From JBDREF01 sp043820045 (GTDB lineage: Bacteria > Planctomycetota > Phycisphaerae > Sedimentisphaerales > Anaerobacaceae): a stretch of 20,641 nucleotides of DNA. The stretch lies in assembly GCA_043820045.1 (NCBI GenBank), contig JBDREF010000484.1, forward strand, positions 1 to 20,641. The letters are read 5' to 3'. The position numbers were made by a program, and so were the translations under genes. Below are positions 14,483-20,641 of the stretch, piece after piece. Position 1 is the stretch's first letter, and every line of letters begins with the position of its first letter. The notes below the pieces were generated by a model. The model made no database searches. It was not told where the DNA came from and saw only the letters and a list, made by a program, of their open reading frames with translations.

Positions 14483-15871
14483 ATGGCCGAGTTAGAAAAG
14501 AGCTGGGAAAAGCGATTGGCTGGTGAGCCGGACGAACTCATGGTTGATTTTGTGGAATCGCTGTCGATAGACAAGCGTCTCTATAAATATGACATTGTCG
14601 GCTCGATCGCCCATGCGCAAATGCTGGCCGAACAGAAGCTGATAACCAAAGACGAATTCAGGCAGATCAAAGACGGCCTCATTGAAATCAGCGAGGAAAT
14701 CGCAAACGGGCGGTTCAAGTTTGAAAAACAGTACGAAGATATTCACATGGCGATCGAGGCCGCACTTGTGGCAAAGATCGGCCATGTGGGCAAGAAGCTC
14801 CACACCGGCAGAAGCCGGAACGACCAGGTGGCCACCGACGTTCGGCTCTGGACGCGCGACAGGATCGAGATTCTTCAGGCCAAGATCACACTGCTGCAAA
14901 AAGCCATCGTCAAACTGGCGGACAAACATACAGAAGATATTATGCCCGCTTACACGCATCTTCAGCGCGCTCAGCCAATCGTTATCGCTTCGTACCTGCT
15001 GAGTTTCGTCGAACAGTTTGAGCGCGACTTCACCCGGCTGGCCAATTGCAGGACCCGGCTGAACATTTCGCCGCTCGGCAGCGGCGCCGTGGCCGGCTCC
15101 ACGCTGCCCTTGGACAGAAAGGGCACGGCAAGCCAGTTGGGTTTCTCCGACATCAGCTACAACAGTATCGATGCGGTCAGCGACAGAGACTTCTGTGCCG
15201 AATTCATTTTCGACTGCGCGCTTATTGCGACCCACCTGTCGCGTTTGGCCGAGGATTGGATAATCTACTCGTCCAATGAATTCGGGTTTGTGCACATGGA
15301 CGACGCCTACTGCACATCGTCGAGCATGATGCCGCAGAAGCGAAATCCCGATGTTCTGGAATTGATTCGCGCAAAAACCGGCCGGCTTTACGGCTCGCTG
15401 ATGGCCATACTGACGATCCTAAAAGGCCAGCCGTCAGGCTACAATCGTGACATGCAGGAGGACAAGGTCCATATCTTCGCCGCCGATGATACCGTCGAAG
15501 CGTCCCTGGACATGGCGTGTGCTGTTGTTTCGCATACGAAATTCGACACAAAGAAAATTCTGGCCGGCCTGGAGGAAGGTTTCATTGATGCCACTGCTTT
15601 AGCTGAGTATCTGGTCGGCAAAGGCATTGCCTTCCGCGAGGCGCACGGCGTTGTCGGCTCTTTGGTCGCCGACTGCGAAAAGCAGAACAAGAAACTGGCC
15701 GAGCGCAGCTTTGAGGAATTACAAAACTTTTCGGCGGCGATAGAGGCCGACGTGTATGAGCATCTCGGCGCAGCAAATGTTGCCGGCAAGTATGTCACCG
15801 AAGGTTCGGCCGGACCGAAACAGGCAAAAGAGCAGATTGCATACTGGAACAAGCAGTTGGGACAGCGATGA
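14483..15871 (+). CDS. argH: argininosuccinate lyase
   Basis: ArgH splits argininosuccinate into arginine and fumarate, the last step of arginine synthesis; it works as a cytosolic tetramer. The 462-aa product is close to E. coli length (457). It shows HTGRSRNDQ (107-115), THLQRAQP (158-165), the fumarase/aspartase superfamily signature SSSMMPQKRNPD (279-290) with the catalytic serine in its loop, and SGYNRDMQEDK (318-328). GGAG (14471-14474) sets the ATG at 14483. Its stop overlaps the thiL start as ATGA (15868-15871), so the two are translationally coupled. It is the first gene of the argH-thiL-PL11-tsaE operon. No other arg gene is in the window. Confidence 0.96.
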   Translation: MAELEKSWEKRLAGEPDELMVDFVESLSIDKRLYKYDIVGSIAHAQMLAEQKLITKDEFRQIKDGLIEISEEIANGRFKFEKQYEDIHMAIEAALVAKIGHVGKKLHTGRSRNDQVATDVRLWTRDRIEILQAKITLLQKAIVKLADKHTEDIMPAYTHLQRAQPIVIASYLLSFVEQFERDFTRLANCRTRLNISPLGSGAVAGSTLPLDRKGTASQLGFSDISYNSIDAVSDRDFCAEFIFDCALIATHLSRLAEDWIIYSSNEFGFVHMDDAYCTSSSMMPQKRNPDVLELIRAKTGRLYGSLMAILTILKGQPSGYNRDMQEDKVHIFAADDTVEASLDMACAVVSHTKFDTKKILAGLEEGFIDATALAEYLVGKGIAFREAHGVVGSLVADCEKQNKKLAERSFEELQNFSAAIEADVYEHLGAANVAGKYVTEGSAGPKQAKEQIAYWNKQLGQR

Positions 15872-16788
15872 GCGCCGGTGAAGATGAAATAACCGCATGG
15901 TTCGCCAGCCGGAGCAAATTGCCCGCATCGGATTTCCCAATCGGCATTGGCGACGACATGGCCGAAGTTCGACTGGGCGGCGAGTCAGTTCTAATTACTA
16001 CGGATATGCTCCTGGATGGCGTTCATTTCGACTTGAGAGAAGCGACCCTGGAGCAGGCCGGATATAAGGCGATGGCCGTAAGCCTGAGCGATTGTGCGGC
16101 GATGGCAACAATTCCCGTTGCCGCGGTCGTGTCCGTTGCGCTGCCGGTGGGTTTTGGTGCAGAAGACCTGAAACGGCTTCATTCCGGAATCACCATGGCC
16201 GGTGATAAGTTCGGCTGTGCGCTCGTGGGCGGGGACATCACAAGCTGGAAGGGCAAGGAGCCGTTTGCCATAAGCGTTGCGATGCTCAGCAAGCGAGCAG
16301 GCAACGAGCCGGTGAGGAGGTCCGGGGCGAAGGTTGGCGACTGCATTTGCGTGACAGGCTCATTAGGCGGCTCACGCAGCGGCAAACATCTAACGTTCGA
16401 GCCGAGAGTCGAGGAGGCCGTGAAAATCGCTCAAATGGTCGCCATCAACTCAATGATAGATATAAGCGACGGGCTCAGCACGGATTTGGATCGCATCTGC
16501 AAGCAGAGCGGCGTGGGAGCGATTGTGAATGCGGATAAGATTCCAATATCGAAACAAGCTCAGAAAAGCGCCGAGCCGTTAAGCTCTGCCCTGAACGACG
16601 GTGAAGATTTTGAGCTGCTCTTCACTCTTTCGCAAAGAGACTGCCGACAATTGTTGGAAGAATGGGATAATCCGGTTCCAATTACGCATATCGGCGAAAT
16701 CACCGGTACGGAGAGAATGCAGATAAGAATGCCCGACGGACGGATTGATGATTTGCAGCCCGGCGGGTATGATCACTTGAAACATTGA
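15868..16788 (+). CDS. thiL: thiamine-monophosphate kinase
   Basis: ThiL phosphorylates thiamine phosphate to the active cofactor thiamine diphosphate with ATP. The 306-aa protein belongs to the PurM/SelD superfamily and shows GIGDD (26-30), TTDMLLDGVHF (44-54), KAMAVSLSDCAAM (67-79), the Asp-rich metal site VGGDIT (120-125), MIDISDGL (196-203) and GEDFELL (245-251). All metal-binding acidic residues expected for the family are present. It begins inside the argH stop (ATGA) and is followed after 26 bp by the lyase-like gene, which has its own strong Shine-Dalgarno. No other thi gene is near. Confidence 0.95.
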   Translation: MSAGEDEITAWFASRSKLPASDFPIGIGDDMAEVRLGGESVLITTDMLLDGVHFDLREATLEQAGYKAMAVSLSDCAAMATIPVAAVVSVALPVGFGAEDLKRLHSGITMAGDKFGCALVGGDITSWKGKEPFAISVAMLSKRAGNEPVRRSGAKVGDCICVTGSLGGSRSGKHLTFEPRVEEAVKIAQMVAINSMIDISDGLSTDLDRICKQSGVGAIVNADKIPISKQAQKSAEPLSSALNDGEDFELLFTLSQRDCRQLLEEWDNPVPITHIGEITGTERMQIRMPDGRIDDLQPGGYDHLKH

Positions 16789-16814
16789 CGAAGAATGTTA
16801 TGGAGGTATGAATT

Positions 16815-18530
16815 ATGAAATCTCGGTTCACACTTGTTTTGTCGCTCGCATCATTTGTGCTTCTTTGCCTCGCGGCGGGCGCTCCGGGAGCGGAAAGGCT
16901 CGACCGCGGATTAGTAGCGATGGAATGTGAGGACGGTTCGGTTTTCCTGAGCTGGCGTCTGCTGGAGACGGATCCGCAAGATATGGCCTTCCGAATCATA
17001 CGCATCCCTGTAGTTCCGTATTCCCGTCTTCCGTATAAAATCTTGACAGGGGACAAGCCCTATTTGCAGACAAACTTTGTGGACAAGAGCCCTGAGCCGG
17101 GTCTTGACTCAAAAACATGCGAATACAGACTATATCGGTATTCGGAGGAAATGGGGCTGAGCGCATGGGAACAGTTAGGAGGAGTTTTTGCAGAACTCAG
17201 AGGCAGAGCCAAACCCTATGTCAGTATTCCATTGGACGGCAACTACGATTTCCAGAAGGTGGGCGTTGCCGATCTGGATGGTGACGGCGCCTACGAGTAC
17301 ATAATCAAGCAGCCCAATTTCAACACCGACCCCTACCAGCAGCCGGGCTATTGGAAGAAGAGCACCACTACTTACAAGCTCGAAGCATATCGTCCTGACG
17401 GCACGATGATGTGGCGATACGACATGGGCTGGTCCGTCGAAGCGGGAATCTGGTACTCGCCCTGGATCGTTTACGACGTCGATGGCGACGGCAGGGCCGA
17501 GGTCTATTGCAAGGCCGGCGAGGGAGACCCGCGGGACGAAAAAGGGCTTGTCCAGACGGGCCCGGAATACCTGGTCAAGCTTGACGGCCAAACCGGCAAA
17601 GTCATAGCCAAGACGGCGTGGCTGACCCGGGACGGGTTTTCACAGTACAACTATTACTGCCGCAATTTTCTCACAGTGGCATATCTCGACGGCAAGACGC
17701 CATCGCTGATTATTCAACGAGGCACGTACAATCTGATTAAGATGCAGGCGCTGGACAAGGACTTCAATCAGATCTGGTACTGGGAGACAACACACGAAAA
17801 AGAGAAATACAGCGGGCAGAGCGGCCACGGCCTGATTACCGCCGATATAGACGAAGACGGCAGGGACGAACTGGTCATGGGCGCAGCAGTAATCGACGAC
17901 AACGGCAAGGGAATTTGGACGCTCGGGATGGGGCATCCGGATGTCGCCTATGTCGCTGACATAAACCCGGACAATCCGGGACTGGAGATTTTCTACGGGA
18001 TAGAACCGCGTCAGAATACCGATGCGATCTGCATCGTCGATGCGAAAACCGGCCGCAAGCTCTGGGCGCACAAGGAACCGACCCGCCACGTTCACGGGCA
18101 GGGAATGGCCGCCGATGTCCTCGCGGATTCGCCCGGCATGGAAGTATATGCCGGAGAGAGGGATTTGAAGCAGCGATGGCTCTACAGCGACAAAGGCAAG
18201 TTGCTTGAATTCACGGAGACCGGGACGCTGAACCCGCGCGCGCTCTGGTGGGACGCAGATCCCCAGAAGGAAGTCATCATCTCCAATGCGGTTCGCGATT
18301 GGGGCGGCGAAGCGATGCAAACCATCGAAGGCCAGGTCATTGCCGTAATCGATTGCCTGGGCGACTATCGGGAAGAAGCGATCACCTGCCTCAAAGGAGA
18401 GCTTCGCATTTACACAACAACCGTCCCGACTCGCGACCGGCGCGTCTGTCTTATGCAGGATCATCAATATCGCATGGGCGTGGTCGCGCAAACGATGGGC
18501 TACTATTATCCGGCCCAATTGGGCAAGTGA
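16815..18530 (+). CDS. secreted PL11-like (rhamnogalacturonan lyase family) protein
   Basis: The 571-aa product has a Sec signal peptide (1-26, cut after APGA) and the PL11 layout: an N-terminal beta-sandwich (LDRGLVAMECEDGSVFLSWRL, 29-49) and a beta-propeller with Ca-binding type loops DLDGDG (153-158), DVDGDG (221-226) and DIDEDG (344-349). The end, CLGDYREEAITCLKGELRIYTTT with QDHQYRMGV, is characteristic of the YesW/YesX group, which cuts rhamnogalacturonan I of pectin. The usual HGDAxHVGD stretch reads HPDVAYVAD here (374-382) and the last strand is shortened, so true lyase activity is uncertain. GGAGG 8 nt upstream sets the start. It sits between thiL and tsaE, with no sugar-use genes next to it. 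Confidence 0.8.
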   Translation: MKSRFTLVLSLASFVLLCLAAGAPGAERLDRGLVAMECEDGSVFLSWRLLETDPQDMAFRIIRIPVVPYSRLPYKILTGDKPYLQTNFVDKSPEPGLDSKTCEYRLYRYSEEMGLSAWEQLGGVFAELRGRAKPYVSIPLDGNYDFQKVGVADLDGDGAYEYIIKQPNFNTDPYQQPGYWKKSTTTYKLEAYRPDGTMMWRYDMGWSVEAGIWYSPWIVYDVDGDGRAEVYCKAGEGDPRDEKGLVQTGPEYLVKLDGQTGKVIAKTAWLTRDGFSQYNYYCRNFLTVAYLDGKTPSLIIQRGTYNLIKMQALDKDFNQIWYWETTHEKEKYSGQSGHGLITADIDEDGRDELVMGAAVIDDNGKGIWTLGMGHPDVAYVADINPDNPGLEIFYGIEPRQNTDAICIVDAKTGRKLWAHKEPTRHVHGQGMAADVLADSPGMEVYAGERDLKQRWLYSDKGKLLEFTETGTLNPRALWWDADPQKEVIISNAVRDWGGEAMQTIEGQVIAVIDCLGDYREEAITCLKGELRIYTTTVPTRDRRVCLMQDHQYRMGVVAQTMGYYYPAQLGK

Positions 18531-18536
18531 CCTCTG

Positions 18537-19004
18537 ATGGATGGTTATCGGCCAGTGAGTGTAAATTTTGATATAATTTCCAATTCAGCGGAAGAAACCG
18601 TCGAGTTCGGCCGAAGGCTGGGCTCGCAGTTGAGGGGTGGAGAAGTCATTGGCATCTGCGGACCGTTGGGCAGCGGCAAAACACATTTAATCAAAGGCAT
18701 TGCAGACGGCGCAGGCGCCAAGAACCCCAAAGACGTTACCAGCCCTACGTTCGTCATTGTCAACGAATACAAAGGACGGCTGGACATTTTTCACATAGAC
18801 GCCTACCGCCTGAATTCCGTGTTCGAATTCGATATGCTCGGCTTCGACGATTTCTGCTACCCGCAATCGGTGGTCCTGATTGAGTGGGCCGATAAGGTTG
18901 AATCCGCCCTTGAGGCTTTGGATTATATTCGCATCAGCCTCGAACACGCCGGCGAGACCATAAGAAAGATACACATCCGAAATACGCCCGAATACATCGA
19001 TTAG
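18537..19004 (+). CDS. tsaE: tRNA t6A biosynthesis ATPase TsaE
   Basis: TsaE is the ATPase that works with TsaB and TsaD to form N6-threonylcarbamoyladenosine at position 37 of ANN-decoding tRNAs. The 155-aa length is usual. Visible are Walker A GPLGSGKTH (42-50), SPTFVIVNEY (69-78), HIDAYRL (86-92) and LIEWADK (114-120). The ATG is only 6 bp after the stop of the PL11-like gene and has no clear Shine-Dalgarno, so translation probably depends on coupling to that gene. It is the last gene of the operon; tsaB, often its neighbour, is not here. Confidence 0.94.
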   Translation: MDGYRPVSVNFDIISNSAEETVEFGRRLGSQLRGGEVIGICGPLGSGKTHLIKGIADGAGAKNPKDVTSPTFVIVNEYKGRLDIFHIDAYRLNSVFEFDMLGFDDFCYPQSVVLIEWADKVESALEALDYIRISLEHAGETIRKIHIRNTPEYID

Positions 19005-19013
19005 AGTCAAAAT

Positions 19014-19077
19014 GGTGGGGCTTCCTTAGGGATGCCGCCGCGAGGCATCCCGCGGGGACTTAGGGTAAAGCCCCACC
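19014..19077. repeat. nested inverted repeat after tsaE
   Basis: The outer arms GGTGGGGCTT (19014-19023) and AAGCCCCACC (19068-19077) are perfect over 10 bp. Inside, GGGATGCC (19029-19036) and GGCATCCC (19044-19051) are perfect over 8 bp with a 7-nt loop. It begins 10 bp after the tsaE stop and has no T-tract. It may end or stabilise the operon transcript, or be one copy of a dispersed palindromic repeat. Confidence 0.7.
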
Positions 19078-19102
19078 CTGCCATCCTGACAACATTTCAG
19101 CC

Positions 19103-19198
19103 GTAGGGTGTGCAACTCGTTGCACACGCGGATTTGATCGGCCGTTTGCAGGCGCAAGCCTGATCCGCGTGGGCAAAAACGGCATTTGCCCACCCTAC
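19103..19198. repeat. cloverleaf-like inverted-repeat element
   Basis: The outer arms GTAGGGTG (19103-19110) and CACCCTAC (19191-19198) are perfect. Between them are three hairpins: GTGTGCAAC/GTTGCACAC (19108-19116, 19119-19127), CGCGGAT/ATCCGCG (19127-19133, 19163-19169) enclosing CAGGC-gcaa-GCCTG, and TGGGCAAA/TTTGCCCA (19170-19177, 19185-19192). Sequences starting GTAGGGTG and built this way resemble the short, non-autonomous palindromic repeats scattered in many bacterial genomes. Confidence 0.75.
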
Positions 19199-19493
19199 GA
19201 GCCTGCCATGCCGTTACTGCATTTCCAGCCGCAGCCGATATTCCTTCGCATGGCGATTTGGCACCCAAGAATTTATTTCCTATATTTTCGTTGGATACTT
19301 ATGCAGCGTTTGGAACGAAGCAAGGCAGAGTACTTCTCGGACTTAAGACTTTGCAGTTCCTCCGGCAATGAAGTATTCGAGTGAATAATTGAAGTAGTCT
19401 TCACGGGTAATCTTTAGAAATTTCTTTGTTTTAGGGAGGTTCAACGGGCCACAGAACAGTACAGAGGCGGTTAAGTCGCGTATCGATTAGGTC
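19199..19493. other. gene-poor leader region before the pilins
   Basis: I see no gene here that I would defend. A 61-codon plus-strand frame (19186-19371) starts inside the repeat. A short inverted repeat, TGAAG-tagt-CTTCA, lies near 19391-19404. No promoter of good quality was found; the pilin promoter probably lies within this stretch. Confidence 0.4.
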
Positions 19494-19520
19494 GATAACT
19501 TGACCGTGGAGAAGGTTATC
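19494..19520 (+). promoter_or_regulatory. hairpin presenting a Shine-Dalgarno in its loop
   Basis: GATAAC (19494-19499) pairs with GTTATC (19515-19520). The 15-nt loop carries GGAGAAG (19508-19514), and the stem ends directly at the ATG of the leader ORF. Folding could regulate access to this start. Confidence 0.4.
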
Positions 19521-19583
19521 ATGTTGGATGTTGTCTATCAGCAATCGCAAACACACAATTTTCTAAAAAGGGGCAAAAAATGA
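19521..19583 (+). CDS. 20-codon leader ORF overlapping the pilin start
   Basis: An ATG at 19521, with GGAGAAGG (19508-19515) at ideal spacing, opens a 20-codon frame. It begins MLDVVYQQSQ and ends in a basic LKRGKK tail. Its TGA (19581-19583) overlaps the pilin ATG (19580-19582) as ATGA, the classical form of translational coupling. The peptide has no hydrophobic span or domain and may matter only through its translation. Its Shine-Dalgarno is as strong as any in the window. Confidence 0.45.
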   Translation: MLDVVYQQSQTHNFLKRGKK

Positions 19584-20032
19584 GAGCTAAAAGCGGATTT
19601 ACATTAGTCGAAATTCTGATCGTCGTCGTAATTCTCGGTATCCTGGCAGCCATTGTGATTCCTCAGTTCACAGAGGCCAGCACCGAGGCCAAAACATCGA
19701 GTCTGTGCACCGACCTTCAGACCATGCGTTCACAGATTGAGCTGTACAAGATTCAGCACAATGACAACAAGCCGAATATGACAGTGGATATAAATGGAGA
19801 CAATGCTCTGACGCTCGTCACTTTGATTGACGGTAGCGTAGTCGCGGCTGGCACTGCCAATTCTTATGGACCATATATCCAGAAGATCCCGACGAATCAG
19901 TTCACGGACTTGAATACGATTCGTGTTGAAGCTGGCGCCAGCACGGCCGGTGCAGGTACACACGGCTGGGTATTCAATACCGATACCGGCTCGTTCCATG
20001 CCGACGACACTCTTGAACATGCGGCTTTGTAA
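19580..20032 (+). CDS. type IV/II prepilin-like protein (GspG-like)
   Basis: The 150-aa protein has the class III prepilin leader MRAKSG cut before Phe7, giving mature FTLVEILIVVVILGILAAIV with the conserved Glu5 that aligns subunits during assembly. A long amphipathic helix follows (to about 60), then a small globular domain ending THGWVFNTDTGSFHADD, the pattern of planctomycetal GspG-like pseudopilins. It would be inserted in the inner membrane, cut and N-methylated by a PilD-type peptidase, and polymerised into a pilus or secretion pseudopilus. The Shine-Dalgarno AAAAGGGG lies 6 nt upstream, within the leader ORF. A terminator follows 86 bp after the stop, so it may be expressed more than the next pilin gene. 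Confidence 0.9.
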   Translation: MRAKSGFTLVEILIVVVILGILAAIVIPQFTEASTEAKTSSLCTDLQTMRSQIELYKIQHNDNKPNMTVDINGDNALTLVTLIDGSVVAAGTANSYGPYIQKIPTNQFTDLNTIRVEAGASTAGAGTHGWVFNTDTGSFHADDTLEHAAL

Positions 20033-20053
20033 GAACCTAATGGGACTGAGTAC

Positions 20054-20108
20054 GCCGTGGATATCTGCACGGCAAAGTCGGTCTTGAGGTTTTGCGAATA
20101 TCGCAAAA
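20054..20108. repeat. two hairpins between the pilin genes
   Basis: GCCGTG (20054-20059) pairs with CACGGC (20068-20073). TTTTGCGA (20090-20097) pairs with TCGCAAAA (20101-20108) around ATA, a perfect 8-bp inverted repeat. They precede the terminator and could protect the pilin mRNA 3' end. Confidence 0.5.
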
Positions 20109-20117
20109 TGAACATAG

Positions 20118-20163
20118 AGGCTGACCATGCTGAGGTGATTACCGCAAGCAGGTCAGCCTTTTT
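20118..20163 (+). terminator. intrinsic terminator between the two pilin genes
   Basis: AGGCTGACC (20118-20126) and GGTCAGCCT (20151-20159) form a perfect 9-bp stem over a 24-nt loop, followed by TTTTT (20159-20163). It should stop or reduce transcription into the second pilin gene. Confidence 0.75.
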
Positions 20164-20203
20164 AATGATAGTAAAAACGCCTGACAGGCCGAAAGGGTAG
20201 ATG

Positions 20204-20641
20204 ATGAGAAAAGCAAGAGCCTTCACGCTCGTCGAGATCCTGGTAGTGGTCGTTTTACTCGGCATACTGGCCGTGGTAATCGTCCCTATGGTGTCGGGCA
20301 GTGTCATGTCGGCAAGAGAAAGTGCTCTTGCACACGATTTGAACATGCTTCGCAGATTTGTCCTGATTTATAAGGGCCAGCACCTCGAAGTTGCGCCCGG
20401 CTATCCGAACGGCGATAAGACACAGGCTCCGACCGAGCAGGCTTTCTACGACCAGATGACACTGGCGAGTAACGCGGCCGGCGCGACGGCGGCTGTGGGA
20501 ACAGCCAATTTCCCGCGCGGCCCGTACATGATGAAGCTTCCTGTTAATCCGTTGAACCATAAAGACACGGTTCAGGTGCTCGCCGACGGAGATAGTTTCC
20601 CGGCCAATGCGGACGACAGCCACGGCTGGATATACAAGCCC
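20204..20641 (+). CDS. prepilin-like protein, second copy (C-terminus off window)
   Basis: The frame is open to the right edge (146 codons). It starts MRKARA followed by FTLVEILVVVVLLGILAVV, a prepilin cleavage and helix region with Glu5 present. The residue before the cut is Ala instead of Gly, a change tolerated in some prepilins but often slower to process. The distal part repeats the layout of the upstream gene (GPYMMKLPVNP, then HGWIYKP), so the two are paralogues. ATG 20204 is preferred over the adjacent ATG 20201 because AAAGGG (20192-20197) then has usable 6-nt spacing. It follows the terminator at 20118-20163, so it depends on read-through or on its own promoter, for which I see no strong candidate. 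Confidence 0.88.
   Translation, partial: MRKARAFTLVEILVVVVLLGILAVVIVPMVSGSVMSARESALAHDLNMLRRFVLIYKGQHLEVAPGYPNGDKTQAPTEQAFYDQMTLASNAAGATAAVGTANFPRGPYMMKLPVNPLNHKDTVQVLADGDSFPANADDSHGWIYKP

Noticed and set aside
18513..18524. GCCCAATTGGGC palindrome at the end of the PL11-like gene
   Set aside because: It is coding (Ala-Gln-Leu-Gly), only 12 bp and without spacer; it could as well be chance.
19259..19275. TGGCAC as a sigma54 -24 element for the pilin
   Set aside because: The -12 element (TTGCA-like) is absent at the required spacing.
19186..19371. 61-codon ORF between the repeat element and the pilins
   Set aside because: It starts inside the inverted repeat, has no Shine-Dalgarno and shows no recognisable domain, although its C-terminal half looks mildly protein-like.

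Overview
The window looks like a chromosomal segment of a Planctomycetota bacterium, probably of the Phycisphaerae/Sedimentisphaerales kind. This is an inference. It rests on two GspG-like prepilins with FTLVEIL cleavage sites, a PL11-type secreted polysaccharide lyase, a DUF6807 secreted protein, a DUF3568 lipoprotein, a PPi-type phosphofructokinase, and a dnaA that is not followed by dnaN. There are 17 protein-coding genes with good support, two of them cut by the window edges, plus two small ORF candidates. I saw no tRNA, rRNA, transposase, CRISPR array or phage gene.

Layout. 1-1248 (-): B12-binding-type radical SAM protein, C-terminus off the left edge. 1617-2828 (+): PPi-dependent phosphofructokinase, convergent with 2850-3836 (-), a secreted DUF6807 protein, which lies downstream of ftsY (3880-4806, -). 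ftsY and dnaA (5172-6485, +) diverge from a 365-bp region in which both likely promoters carry inverted-repeat motifs. 6542-9942 (-): a two-gene trehalose operon, a TPS/TPP fusion followed 2 nt later by a TreT-like GT4 enzyme, with a candidate 42-residue membrane protein just upstream (10030-10158). 10275-11369 (+): a divergent GT4-like protein with a degraded catalytic motif. 11648-12040 (+): DUF3568 lipoprotein. 12135-12752 (-): iron-sulfur flavoprotein-like reductase.

12753-13168 has no convincing gene but ends in a strong plus-strand intrinsic terminator. Together with a distant 8-bp complementarity this suggests a stand-alone small RNA. nagA (13169-14323, -) and argH (14483-15871, +) diverge from a compact promoter pair. 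argH, thiL, a PL11-like secreted protein and tsaE form a tightly packed plus-strand operon (14483-19004), followed by two nested inverted-repeat elements (19014-19198). The right end holds two prepilin genes separated by an intrinsic terminator. The first is preceded by a 20-codon leader ORF that overlaps its start codon as ATGA.

The genes are mainly housekeeping: replication initiation, SRP targeting, arginine, thiamine, t6A tRNA modification, glycolysis and amino-sugar catabolism. Compatible-solute and secreted-polysaccharide functions are interleaved with them. The least ordinary features are the non-coding ones: the orphan terminator/sRNA candidate, the coupled leader ORF of the pilin, the operator-like repeats over the dnaA and ftsY -10 boxes, and the cloverleaf-like repeat.
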